Origin: Tomocerus qinae | Taxonomy: Eukaryota > Arthropoda > Collembola > Entomobryomorpha > Tomoceridae | Direction of reading: 5' to 3' | Length of the DNA stretch: 64,000 nt | NCBI GenBank assembly: GCA_020055645.1 | Contig: CM034549.1 | Coordinates: 9,823,501 to 9,887,500, forward strand | Part shown: positions 49,265 through 61,719 of the stretch, piece after piece | Layout of the letters: each line of letters starts with the position of its first letter | Numbering within the stretch: the stretch's first letter is position 1 | The notes under the pieces: model-generated | The model's input: the letters and a program-made list of their open reading frames with translations, nothing else | Told to the model about the DNA's origin: nothing | The model's database searches: none | Translations under genes and position numbers: made by a program

Positions 49265-50833
49265 TGAAGATCGTTCTATATGTATTATGTTAATGATAGT
49301 ACTTTTATTTAGTACAAGTTACAAGAATCTGTATTATCCTAGGGTATTACTAGTATATGTAATAGTGTATGTATACCGTATAATGTATTGTAAACCACTA
49401 CATTTTTAAACAAGCAGCCATAATTGTTGCGTTCCTTGTAAGTGCAAGTGTAAAAACGGTTTTCAAATGTAACTGCATCTTACGATGATTTATTTAATAC
49501 TGAAGGACTTTGTGATATTAACTATATAATGGTTTATAAACTGCAATTTTGTATAAGCATTTAGTGTTTTTTGTGATGTAGAGACAAGTTGTGCATGCTT
49601 TTGGGTTGTAAATTGGAATCATTGTAATAATTCCATTTTACTCTTGTTTTCAATATCGACAATAAATATTTAACATAAATAACGATTTGAAAACCGAAGA
49701 TTATTTTGACAAGCTTTAATTTTCAACAAGTTTTCTTCCATGACATTTCTTTAAAACTGTATGACTTTCTAACACCAAGGAAGAATCCAGTCACCTAACA
49801 CTCAACTGACCTGCCACAAAATCAGGATATATTTCTATGCAAGTGTGATACAACTCTAGCTATAATTAATTCAATATGACCGACAAACATCATAAAACTG
49901 TTGTTGTTTTTCGTGTTTAATTTTTATACGAATATTAAATAACAGAATTCATTACAATAAATTAAATACTTTTATTTTTGGTATCCATTCGTCTATACGA
50001 CAGAGGCACCTTTAGCAAGTGCCACGTTACGGTGGTATGCTTAATATGCTAATTCGTAACGTGACAAGTTTTAGACTGACCTTCGCACCTAACTTTAAGC
50101 AAAGTATAATCGTAGGTAAAAAACCCACATCGGTGTATCAAGTATTCCTACTATTAAACTATCCATATGATTCCACTTTACTGCCAAGTTGTAAAAGATA
50201 ACATTTATCCACAAGAAACAGCAACAACAAGATTGCAAAAAAACAAAATCTTGTTAACTGTCAAGTTCTTTAGATTCCTGAGACAATAATTAGTAAACTT
50301 GGATCAGGCTCAGGAAAACTTACTGATAAATTGATGATGAATCAATATCTCTTCACAACAACAAACTTAAACACAAAACTTACTCTGTCTATTCGATGAG
50401 ACTTACATTTTCTAGCAAAAATCAAGGAAAGGTAAAAATACAGTATGCAATATTGTCGAGAGTAAAAATGACTATTCAGGTAGAGACATTTAAAACTTGA
50501 ATATTATGTAAATACATGCTAGATACGTAAAACATTTTTGTCATGTCAAAAGTGATTTGCCAAAAAACTGCTTATGGCTATATATGTATTATTATTGCAA
50601 TTTTCTGAATTTATGTACATCACAAACTCATAAACTAGCGGTTTAAACTAAGTTTTACTTCATTCAATCTCCATTTATTACCCTAAATATATTTTAGTAT
50701 GAGAAAATAATTTTCCCTGTTAATTTGTATACACTCGATAGAACGATAGACATAGGAGAAGTACATTTCATGTTTTCTGAAGTGGTCAATTGAAGAATGT
50801 ATTTATTGTCGAAAATTTCTTGTAATGTTAGAA
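49265..50833. other. 3' region between convergent Patched-domain and aldo-keto reductase genes
   Basis: Holds the plus-strand polyadenylation signal at 49661-49666. The remaining sequence shows no gene. Confidence 0.5.
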
Positions 50834-52435
50834 TTATTGAACTCCAATGGCCTTTTTATATTCTGCAATTTCAACCCCAGCCCAATCTGTTCTACCAGAA
50901 ATGCGATCCTTAAAAGACTGTTGGATATCCTTGTACATTGACAAATCCTCAGCTGTCACAGGACTGGTGACAACTTCCAAATTCTTTTCCAGAATCTCTT
51001 CCGTTGACATACATGCCAGTGTAGTTGCAATGTTTTGGTTCGCCGGTCTGAGAGTGAATCCAATGGATGCTTCTTCAATCGACTTTCCGTATTTTTGGGC
51101 AATTTTTGCTGAGTCTTTAGCAACATTCTTAACTTCTACTGATGCTGCGTGCCTGTATAAAGAGTATTATTATTTAAATAACATTTTTTGTATTTTTGTA
51201 TATTCAATAACATTTTGTTGAAATGAATACCATGCTGGTGGACCGGCTGACGAAAATAATCCCATCGCCAACGCTGATGCATTAATAACTCCAATATTCT
51301 TGCTCTGAAATCAAAATTTTTCAAAAATATAGAAATATAATCGATGTATTTTTGCTTGAAATAATCTACTACTAGAGTTTTGAGTCCAAAAACCTCACAA
51401 CAAATATATTTTACAAATCATTTTATTAGTTAATCTTTAATTAGGTTTCATAGCATCTTTTATAAGTTTAAAAAATTAAAAATTTACTTCAAGAGCTGGA
51501 ATGTAGTCTTCCAGGGAGGTATCATGAAGATTGAATCGACAGTAACTTAAAATGGATGAAACTGAACATGCATTTGATATTTTCTCCATGAAATCCAAAT
51601 CATAGCCAGTAATTCCAATATATTTTGCTTTCCCTGCCCGTACGATTGATTCTAAAGTTGGAATGGTCTCATTGATAATCTGATCAGCATCGAGACAGAA
51701 TTCAGCATCATGAACCTTAGAAATAAAATTAACAAAATAATTTAAGTTTTTATCAGGACAAACAGCGTTTTCATAGTATTACTTACTAAGGACATTCCAA
51801 TACCTGTATGATATCAACGTAAGGTATCCCTAAAAGTGCCAGACTATTTTCCACATTTTTCAAAACAGCGGAAGCCGAAAAATCAAATCGGTTTTCCCAT
51901 GTTTCCGTTGCATTTCTTCCTACCTGCGCAAATATACATGAACATACTTACAGACGATATTCATTAAATTGCATAATAAGATCGTAGGTGTTAATAGGTA
52001 CTTTAGTTCCAATGTAGTAAGTGTTTCTTGGAATATCTCTCAGCAATTCCCCAAGAACTCTCTCTGACTCTTGATACCACGGAGAAGTGTCTATATAGTT
52101 CAGTCCCGATTTAAGACCAGCAACTACTGTATCTTTAGCTGCTTTCAAGTTAGGATTTGGTCTATACTACAACAAAAACATCTGTTTCATTTCTGAATCG
52201 TAGCATCAAGCTTGTAAGTTAAGTAATACTTAAAATAGAGATTCTTAAATAATAATCAGATCATAATTCACAAATGTGTGACAAACCCATAAAAATTTCC
52301 GAATGCAGAACCACCAATTCCAAGTGTGGACAGTTTCATCACCGTTTTCCCTAAAGATCTAAACTGCAATTTCGGTAACCACCTGTGGCTATCGAAATCT
52401 CCATGAAAATTTGGATCGTAAGTTTCGGGTAACAT
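50834..52435 (-). CDS. Aldo-keto reductase, L-galactose dehydrogenase-like
   Basis: Six exons on the minus strand: 52283-52435, 52002-52166, 51804-51923, 51488-51715, 51231-51304, 50834-51152. They total 1059 nt (352 residues), close to the family's usual 320-350. The full catalytic tetrad is visible: Asp in NYIDTSPWY, Tyr in PWYQESE, Lys in YIGTKV and His in VDIIQVHDAEF. SKNIGVINASALAMGLF and SAGPPAWHAAS resemble plant and animal L-galactose or D-arabinose dehydrogenases of the NAD(P)-dependent AKR fold. It should oxidise or reduce a sugar or aldehyde in the cytosol; the substrate is not determined. The junction between exons 1 and 2 is uncertain: keeping frame needs a weak donor (GTCACA), while the better GTTTGT donor five bases earlier breaks phase. 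The start at MLPETYDPNF is tentative. Confidence 0.8.
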
Positions 52436-53220
52436 ATCTTTCACAAACTTGTAAAACTCTATTTAGTGCTAAACTGATATCTTTGCAGATAGCTAAATAC
52501 CTGTGTGAAAATCCAAGTGATAATTAAAAATAATTCTTATAAATCCGCCTCCGTCAGAGCTGCGGTGAATGTTCTCTCATAAGCAAACTGTTTGACTTCG
52601 TTCTGCCGCCACTTCAACTGGAATACTTTTACAATCGTTGACAACATTTACAGATAATAGTTCACGAGTTCAAGTGTAAGCAGAACACCATTGAACATTG
52701 CAGATGCTGACTCACCTCACAAACCATGTACTTCAATTAAATGATTATTAATAAAAAATATATACCTATGGATAAGTAAATGTAGTATGCAATATATTCA
52801 CTAGTCAGTGTAACCTGGTCGTGGGAATTGGATATACTTACTTTAATATGTAAACGAATACGTAGTATATAAATGTGTTTAGTGTACTAGTACGTTCAGG
52901 CATAAACTTACTTAGATGACAGGAAACAACTTTAAATAGAATAAAATATTAAAATATTCTAAGAACAAAACGTTCTAAGAACAAAATTAGTACAAATGAC
53001 ATAAATACAAATTTCTTCTTCATATATTTTACATAGACTACAAATATGCACACTATTCAGCATTACTGGCTATTATCACTAAAGATGCGCTTGTAATAAA
53101 TCAATTTAAGAGTTATTAAAAAAACTTTCAATCTTTGACTTTTTGTAATGTCAGTTTTTCTGTACCATTATAAAAGGCAACTTCACAGTTTTAAACATTG
53201 GTAGACACACGCAACAATGT
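52436..53220. other. Intergenic region, nothing recognised
   Basis: Probably includes the promoter of the minus-strand aldo-keto reductase. No gene or clear repeat is seen. Confidence 0.4.
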
Positions 53221-53760
53221 AAATCGGATGGAATCGGATGAATTCGGATGAATTCGGATGAAATCGGATGTACTATTTTGAAGCCCAAAATAGGCATAGA
53301 ATTTATTGGTTTTAAGGTTCCCGAATAATTTTTCAGGCTCCTATAAAATCATGTATTAACTTACCACAGGGAACACTACTTAAAAATAATCTCCGAATTT
53401 TAGTTAGGCACAGCCAATAGCATTTATCCATTTTTCGTATGTTGCTCTAAAAAACTTATATCTGGTCAATTCCTTTCCCGGAAAGTAGTATTTAGCTATT
53501 TGCCACAAGAAACGAAACGGGTAAACATTTATTTTAATTACTAGGGTAAGTAAATGAATTCGGATGAAATCGGATTACTACTCTTTGCCCAAAATTTTGA
53601 ATTTACAAACATTTGTCTTATCTTACGGAGGAATTCTCTGAACAATTATCTCAATTTTGTAGCATAATAAATGTGTCTTCTGGTGAATATTAGTTGTTTT
53701 GCTCTAGCTAAATAAATCCTTTAAAAACCCAGCAGATAAGTTGCAGTTAATGTTAAAAAA
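53219..53760. repeat. Diverged tandem duplication, unit about 330 bp
   Basis: The block at about 53219-53525 and the block at about 53550-53760 share an order of motifs: AATTCGGATGAAATCGGAT, then GCCCAAAAT, then TTATCT or TTAACTTACC before GGAG or GGGA, then TTGCTCTA followed by AAA-rich DNA. Similarity is modest, so the duplication is old or partial. Confidence 0.45.
53221..53270. repeat. 10-bp minisatellite, five units of GAATCGGATG type
   Basis: Five consecutive decamers read (A/G)A(A/T)TCGGATG with one or two differences. Two further units (GAATTCGGAT, GAAATCGGAT) recur at about 53560-53576. Confidence 0.9.
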
Positions 53761-55265
53761 TAAGTAGTAATAGTAATAAAATTAAATTCCACCAAATTGA
53801 TGGTATTAATCCAGGCTTCTCATTTTGTGTCACATAAGTAGTACTTGGAAATTTATTTATTGTCAACTACGTACACAAGAACAGCCATGGTATGATATTA
53901 CAATGTTTGTGGACAGTAGTCAATTTGGTCAGTGAAATAAAAACCTATAATAAATAGCTTAGTAAGCAAGCGTCATTGCAGGATTACATTTGTATCATGT
54001 AATAAAACAAATTTTTGCATAAAAATGTAAGTGGATGGTCTTTTCCATCTTCATATATTTTCTGATAAATCATCCCTCTCTGCGTCCTTCTTTTGGATTA
54101 GTTTTCAGTACAATCCATTCGGTATTTAGCAACATGTACAAATTTCTTCTATTTTTGTGTTTCTGTGGAGTGTTAGCCTCCGAAGAAAGAGGAGTCGTTA
54201 ACCCTGTTACTGACTGCGGTAAATTGTTTCAGCATTAAAGAAATTATCTATTTTTATTGCCGAAGACCATTTTCCACAATGTAAATGATTTAATTTCAGG
54301 TGGAGTGGGTTATCCGATGGAAGTTCGCGTGGTATTGGAAACTTATGAATTTCATTCATCTTTATTATCAAATTGGAGATTAGAAATGCAATTCTTTAAA
54401 AAGCCAATCTCGTATATTTTGTTGTTTTCATTTAATTTTTAGACAGACTGCACAGACACTCCATGTCGTCTTGTAGCCGGGAAGCCATACTTGATCGAGG
54501 TTGATTTCATTCCGTGTAAGTTTTGATTGGAATAGAAATGGTTGTAAAAATAATAATTAATTGTAATTTGTTTTCTTCATGGATTATGACATTTAGCTGC
54601 GGACAGTGAGCAATTAAGTTTCAATTTGGTATCCGTTCTTCCGGATGGTTCTCCAGTTCCAGAAATAGATGCTCCTATGCCAGGCAGTCAAGTGACAGCT
54701 GGATTTCACTACACTACACGCTATTCCATTACTCCATCAAGAGGTTTAGCAAATGTAAGTAGTGCTATTATAAACAATGTTTTATTTACTTTATTACTTT
54801 ACTTTTTTATGCCTACTCCTAGATATTCGTTAAATTTAATGTAATCTCTGTCCTAAACAGCGCTCTTTTGGAGTTCAAGTACGACTTTACGATACTGCAA
54901 CCCAACGTATTGAAGTTTGCGTTAGGGCTCCTGTAACTGTAGTTCCTATATAAATAATATAAACCACTTACCTTTATATAGACTGAAGTTCACATGTCAT
55001 GCATATATTTAGATAAAGTAAAATTTATTTTGATTGCTGAAAACTGTAATTTTGTATTTGAAAAGAATTCGGTTCTTAAATTATTGTAATAAAATAAATT
55101 GAGATGAATTACTCTACACCACAGGTTCATGTGTTCTGTATATTATTATTATGACATAATCAATTTTATGCCATTTTTTTAGTACAATTTATTCCTAAAT
55201 ATGCTCCTTCTAATACAAAGAATACAAAATATTTTCATCCCAAATGCAACTGGTTTTAATGTATT
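53740..55265. repeat. Segmental duplication, copy A (ML gene 1 with flanks)
   Basis: Matches copy B (about 61720-63300) through upstream DNA, all five exons, introns and 3' UTR. Shared marks include GGTATTAATCCAG, CTCATTTTGTG, AATAAATAGCTTAGT, CAAGCGTCATT, and downstream ATTCGGTTCTTAAATTATTG and CTTCTAA.ACAAA. The ends are approximate. Confidence 0.85.
54134..54953 (+). CDS. NPC2-like ML-domain protein, copy 1
   Basis: Five exons: 54134-54218, 54300-54331, 54443-54515, 54597-54754, 54861-54953; 441 nt, 146 residues. A signal peptide (MYKFLLFLCFCGVLAS) is followed by an ML (MD-2-related lipid recognition) domain with the NPC2 layout: VTDCG near the start, DCTDTPCRLVAGK, EVDFIPS, LPDGSPVPEIDAPMP, and EVCVRAPVTVV at the end. 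The Cys pattern suits the usual disulfides. Such proteins are secreted or lysosomal beta-sandwiches that bind sterols or other lipids. In arthropods the family has expanded, with roles in sterol traffic, immunity and semiochemical carriage. AATAAA lies at 55093-55098. It is a close paralogue of the gene at 62132. Confidence 0.92.
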
Positions 55266-55269
55266 CATT

Positions 55270-55911
55270 TCTAATTCAAAATATTGACATTTTGACATAG
55301 ACATCCTCTACATCTGTAGAATTTACAATATTTAATTCAAATAATTTTCAAACCTAAGAAATTGAACGACTTATAAGCGTAGGTTTAATATTAGTGAATC
55401 ATGAGCAAATCGTTGCTTTAGCCAAGGGCTCTTATCAAATATTTGTTCAATCGACAGTCATAAAAATTATCCCACAAAAATCTTTAATACAAAAGTGGGC
55501 TTGTTTGGAAGGGTACAATTATGAAATAAAAGGAACCACGTTAACTCTTGGTTGATTTTCGAACAACTGAGTGCTTTATTTTTCGTCTTCATTGATTATA
55601 TATACTTACATACAATGTCAGTAATGCGGTAGTCTTAACTAACAACTAGAAATAGCTTCCTCATAAATTGCATACCTTTCATCAATGCAAAATATCATAA
55701 AACAAGCATGCCAGACTTTGTAATAACATTACCAAATACATACTTAGTTGCTTCCTACTATTGACATACATAAATCTGTCAATAAGTACTAAACTGCATT
55801 CCAAAACTTTACAACATGCACATAAAACTTACTACATACATTTTTGTGTTACGCAAAGATATTTCTGTGATAATAATATCTTGTCACACCTCCCTTAATA
55901 CAAAAATGCCT
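55270..55911. other. Flank between ML gene 1 block and the fossil element
   Basis: AT-rich with no gene. No repeat was recognised here that pairs with sequence on the other side of the element. Confidence 0.4.
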
Positions 55912-58900
55912 TCAGCCTGTGATGTTTATGCTTTCTTCATCAAAGTCCATGACCTTTGCCATCGGTCGAAATCCCGACGCATCAGCAGTCTGCTGAGTAG
56001 GAATTATCTGCAACGTCACCATTTCCTTCGTGTTGTTTTCGTCTCTCTTTCGTTTTCTATTGCTATGCTGCTTGCTCTTTTTACATTTTATGCGTAATAT
56101 TATGAGCAGCAGAAATAAACCACAGCAAACACTTAGAATAATTTCCAGCATAGAATAATGACTGTATCTATTCCAGTGGTTAGGGTCTAATGTCTCCAGC
56201 ACAGGAAAAGTCTTGTTTAGCTCATCCCAATTCACTTGGGGTGTTAGATGCCACTCGATCTTCTCTATGTAAAGAGGATCTTCTTTTTCGTTGTATACCA
56301 GATTGAGTATTTTTCCTTGGTATGTCACATTATTTAATTGAAAAGTGGCCGACAGCGGTAGTGTAAATACTTTATTTGGACAATCAACTACCCTCTTTTC
56401 TCCAAGTGTATATTGTGAACCTGGACAGTAGATATAGTACTTATTATTATAAGCTTTTACTTGAACAAAGTCCAGATCATCTCCTTCCATGCTCGGTTCA
56501 CACTTTTCCGTTTTGAAGAGTTTACTTATATCTGTAAGTGCATTGTGTGATTGGCAAGTAGTTTTTGGAGAATACAGTACACGACCTCGGTGAGCTGTGC
56601 CCATGTTTATCGCGTACACACAGTCTTCGTTAGGCGAAACCCTGGCGTTAAGCGGCCCAACATACCTGACTGTGCACGTCTTGCCATTTTCTTTTACAAA
56701 TAGTACAAATGGGTCTGCTTGCACAATAGTCAAGTTCTGGTTGACTATTGGCACAGTGAACTTCATGTATATTGACTGTCTATTTTTGTCCATGTAGCAG
56801 TCCTTTGGTTCTCCATATTCAACTGGACATTTATTTTCACATGGCAGCGTGAAGTTTATGAATTCAAAAAGACTGTCATCCATGATCTTCTTTTTCCACT
56901 TTCGGTTTGTGTCTTGCAATATTCCTTTGCCGATAACTAATCTCGACACAATATAAGAAACTAGATATTGGGTTTCAATGGATTTTTCCGTAAGTGAATT
57001 CACTTCTGCAATTAGTTTATTTACAGTCACTCCCATTTTCTTAACTTCTTGTTGTAGTATTTGCAGGTCCACACTGTTGACTTTGGCTTTGGCTTCCAGA
57101 TCGTCTAAAGTTCTCTCGATCTCCAGCTGTGTAATTTCTACTCCATCAACACGGTGAATCGCGTAACTACCCATACCTATGCCCGCACTAGCTATTGCTG
57201 CTATAATTAACATTCCGGCGATTGCAAAAATTGCCCTTTTTTCTTTCTTCGGTGCCAGCATATCTCTTCTTGGGCAAAATCTTTCCAACTCATTTAGAAA
57301 GAATTTTTGATATTGCTCTTCGCATTTTTTCTTTATTTTTCCAGCTGCTGCAGTACTAAGTCCTTCCAGGGGCAGAAGTTTACATGGTGAAATGAGATTG
57401 ATTTTCAGATTCACAGTTGTAAACCCGATTACAGCCGGTTGTTCTAGTTTTCTCCATAGAACAGGAGTTCCAGTTTGGAATTTTTCACAAATCCCAAAAG
57501 GCAGAACTAGAATTTGAAGCATCATGAGAACGATTGACACCAGATTCAAGTGGAACTTTTTCGGTACTACTACTTTGCTCATCAAAGCTTTACGTTTCCT
57601 TGAAATCTGATTATTCTCATCACTCTGATCTAAGTCCGTGTCTTGTTTTCTTGTCAGGTTTAAGAGTGCCCTCTTTTCCAGAAATGGACCACGCTTCAAT
57701 GGTTTTGTTAATATATCCGCTACTAGCCTTTGTGATGGTATATATTTCAGCTCCAGCTGTTTGGTTTCAACCATCAGCCTTACGTAGTGCCAACGCACCG
57801 CAATGTGCTTTGTTCGGTCATGAAACTCCGGATTTTCTGCGAGTTTCATTGCTGACTGGCTGTCTGCGTTGATTGTGAATGGTTTGTTCCAATCAATGGC
57901 GTTCATGTCACTAAGAAGATTTCGGACCCATGTCCCTTCTTTGCTAGCACTTGCCAGTGCTACATATTCAGCTTCGGTGGATGATTGTGCTATCAGAGTT
58001 TGTCTCTTACTAAACCATGTTAGTGGCGCATCATTGACCGTGAATAAGACGCCAGACGTGGATTTCTTCTTCGCTTCCTTTCCTGCGAAATCCGAATCGG
58101 AGTAGCCAATCATTTTTATTTCTTTCCCTTTGGTGTAAGAAATTCCGTGTGTACTGGTGTGTATAAGATATCTTAACACTTGTAGTGCTCCATCCATGTG
58201 CTTTTCTTCAAATGTTTGGAAATATCTTGACAACTTTCCGACCGCGAAAGAAATGTCTGGTCTAGTGCATCTACTAATAAATAGTAGAGCTCCGACTAGC
58301 TCCATGTACTTCAGATTTGGATCATGTTTGTCAGTTGGTTCAAAATCTACTGAATCATCCATAGGGACGTGTGATTTCTTGCAGTTTTCCAACCCAAATC
58401 GTTTAGCCAAATCGTTTATGTACTGTTCTTGGTGTATTTGAAGAGATTTTTCTGTTTCTGTGATTTCCAATCCCAGAAACTTCTTTACTTTATCACTTGT
58501 AGTCATTTTGAAATTGTCACCGATACTGGCAACAATTGCTTGCAAGTGGGAAATATCGTTTCCTGCGATTAACCCATCATCGACATAAAGCCCAATTAGT
58601 GCTATTTTTCCCTCCTCATCATCTTGATAAATAAAAAGGCAAGGATCGTACATGGATTGTCTAAATCCGATCTCCAAAATTGTTTGTTTTATCAGATGAT
58701 GCCAATTTCTTGGGCTTTGTTTCAGGCCGTAGAGGCCCTTTTTCAGTAAGCATACGTAATCTCCTTTCACCTTGCATCCTTCAGGTTGATACATATAGAC
58801 TTCTTCATCCAATTTGCTATTGAGAAATGCCGTGCTTATGTCGAACTGTATCATGTGCAAATTTTTCGCTGCCACAAGTGCAAAGAGTGCACGAACCGTC

Positions 58901-61440
58901 TCATAACGAATGACAGGAGCGAATGTAGCTGTATAATCTATTCCGTGTGTTTGTCCGCAGCCTTTGACTACTAGTCTTGCTTTGAAGCGAACATAGCCTT
59001 CTGGCTCTCTTTTGACTTTGAAAACCCAACCATTTCTGAGTATTTTCTTGTCCTTAGGTCTTCGCACCAGTACACAAGTTCCATTGGCCACTTGGCTTTC
59101 TAATTCTTTTTCAATGGCCATTTCCCATTCTAGTTTGTCACGACTTTCCATGGCTTCTTTATAAGTAGTCGGCTCTGGTATCTCTCTGTCATGGAGAGCA
59201 AGTCCATTCAAGCTCTTAGCCATGTAGGTAAGTCTATCAATGGGCTTTCTGGTTCTCTTTGAATGTCGCAACACGGGAGTTTCAGCAGAAGATGGCTGTT
59301 TTATCGGAGAGGGTTGCCTTATTGGGGTGGATACTGGTTGCTTTGTAGCCACCGATTTTGTTGAAACTGGAGTTTCTTCTTGTTCCATCTGGTCACCCCA
59401 ACTGAGAACTGCATGTGGAGGGCTAATCCTCCCTTCATCTGCAATTGCTTCATCTTCATCGGCATTCAACACAAGAATGTCTTCATCACTGTCTGTCTCA
59501 GCTGTTTCGGGTAGCTGTATTTTCTTACTGACCAATTTCATTCGTAAATCTTCATCGTCTACTTTTTCAGTTGCAATTTCATCAGTTTGGAAAATCTCGT
59601 ATTTTCTCAATGGTTTTGGCCTGGGGGGAATTAAATCCTCTCGGAAAATAACATGCCGGGATGTAAAGTACTCTTTCTGCACAGTGTCCCACATCCGATA
59701 TTCTCTGCTAGCTGGAATATGGCCTACTAGAATTCCGTCTCGAATCCTGTTGGTCCATTTTCCGTTAGGTTCCAGAATTTTTGCTTTTCCGCTGCACCCA
59801 AAAATCCTCATGTGTGCTAGATTTGGTTTCCTTCCCTCGATCATTTCATAGGGAGTTTTCTCCGGATTTGTTGTGCTCAATAATCTGTTGAGTGTGTACA
59901 CTGCAGTCCCAACTGCATCTTGCCAATGCTCTACGCCGAGACCAACTTCCAATAGAAGGGCTCGCGCCATGTCCTGAATGGTCCTCACATCTCTTTCTAT
60001 TTTTCCATTCGATTGCGGGCACCCGGCAGGTGTGATCTCATGGATTATTCCTTTACTTGAAGTAAATTCCTTCCATTTTCGATTAACGTACTCCGTCCCT
60101 TGATCAGATTTCACTCTTTTAACACATTGTCCGGTTTGTGTGCTGTAGAAATTGACAGCATCAATCAAGTTGTTTACAGTGACTTCGGCTTCTTTTGTAT
60201 TCTGGAAATAGGCCACACGATGGTTTGACGCATTGTCTTTCACCAAAAGAAAATACTTATTTCCTTGGTTGCTTCTGGCAACTGAATGAACAAGATCAGT
60301 ATGCAGCAGTTCTCCTACAGCATACGATCTTTCACTTTGACTGGGATAAGGCTGCAAATGAGCTTTTGCCTCAATGCATACGTCACATCGATATCTCTTT
60401 TCTAATTTGTCTCGGTTTCCTAAGTGCACTGCTTTTGAGTTGACTGATTTTTCCATAAAATCAAAGTTCACATGTCCAAGGCGTTCATGCCACCTGGGTT
60501 CTGTTTCAATTCCTGCATACGCCGTATTGATAACTATGCGTTCTCTAAACAGCATCACGATCATACCATCTGAATCCATTTTTGCCTGGATGCTCTCTTG
60601 ACCGTTGGAGTTGTAGAAAATAGTCCTTTTTCCTTTACTCTCTGCTGTATATCCTTCTCTGATGAGACTCCCATAGGAGTACAAGTTGGCACTCCCAGGT
60701 AGGTAGAGGACGTCTTTTATTTCAATCACTTCCCAATTTCCGCAGATAAAAGCTTCGACTTCTACTGTCCCTCCTCCAGGGCATTCATGGACAACATTTG
60801 ATGCGACTTGGAGTCTCCTAGGTTCGTCATATTTCTCATATGTTTTGAACCACTTACGTTCTCCGCATAGGTGCACATTTGTGCCACTGTCACAATACCA
60901 TCGCTGGTCTTCATTAGTGACTTTATTTGAAAATCCTCTGCTCAATGCGGTAGTCGAGTGACCATTTTGAGTTCTCTCAGGCTTGACTTGAAATGATCTG
61001 TTTGCATCTGCTTTATCATCAGTTTTCTGCTCAGGCTTTGTGTTCTTGCTAAAAATCTTTTTCTTAGGTGACGGGCAATCAGGCGAGCCCCGCCAATGCC
61101 CCGCCTCCCCACAGTCGTAGCATTTGCCTGGTTTCTTCCCACCCCCTTTCTCTGGGTTGGGCTTGGTGAATTTGCCTTTGGGTTTTCTGAAGTTGCTTCC
61201 ATTTCCAGGTTTCTTACCTGAAAAAGCTCTCTCTTGAGAATCAACCTCGTCTTTTGTCCAGCCCTTTTGACGAGATTCAAGTGATTTCAACATCTGGATT
61301 AAATTTGCAGTAGTCTTGTTTGCAGACGCGATAATATCCCAAGTTGATACAAATCCCTCGTATTTCGGGCCCTTCAACTCATGAATTACTTTTCCAACGA
61401 TTGCTTCGTCGTTGATACTCTTGTAACCCAATGTAGTCAA
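55912..61440 (-). mobile_element. Fossil Ty1/copia-type retroelement with an envelope-like segment
   Basis: Minus-strand coding remains of a Pseudoviridae-like (Ty1/copia) element. In order from the high-coordinate end: a gag part with a zinc-knuckle-like motif (about 61440-60930), aspartic protease (near 60890), integrase with its zinc-binding and DDE core (about 60490-59900), reverse transcriptase with YVDD (about 59050-58500) and RNase H (about 58110-57660). Protease-integrase-RT-RNase H order is diagnostic for copia. An envelope-like segment follows in the same frame (about 57582-55912), with a signal-like hydrophobic stretch, a basic cleavage-type site before a hydrophobic run, a heptad region and a C-terminal membrane anchor. 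The coding interior looks well kept, suggesting a fairly young copy. The ends look incomplete: I found no paired LTRs or target-site duplication, so I treat it as broken, with at least one break. It lies between two duplicated ML genes. Confidence 0.88.
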
Positions 61441-61719
61441 TTGTGCCGCTACTGTCTGTAGCTGTCACAGGTACTATTACTTGTCGTCATTGTTTAATTG
61501 CTGTAGCATTATGTCAGAATATAACTTCTGTAAAAGACGCATTTAAGCATTTTTATCTGCGATTTTAATTTGAATCATCAATTTCTTGCCTGATAAAAAA
61601 CAATTTTGATTTTGGAATAAAATCTTTTGAACTGTGCTTTCTTATGGAGTACATTTAAATTCATAAAATGTATTTTCCAACTTACAATGAGGTAAAACAG
61701 AGCAGAAACAAACCGCCAG

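Noticed and set aside
56597-60601. Several plus-strand frames of 60-200 residues
   Set aside because: Antisense to the copia-type element, with no domain of their own.
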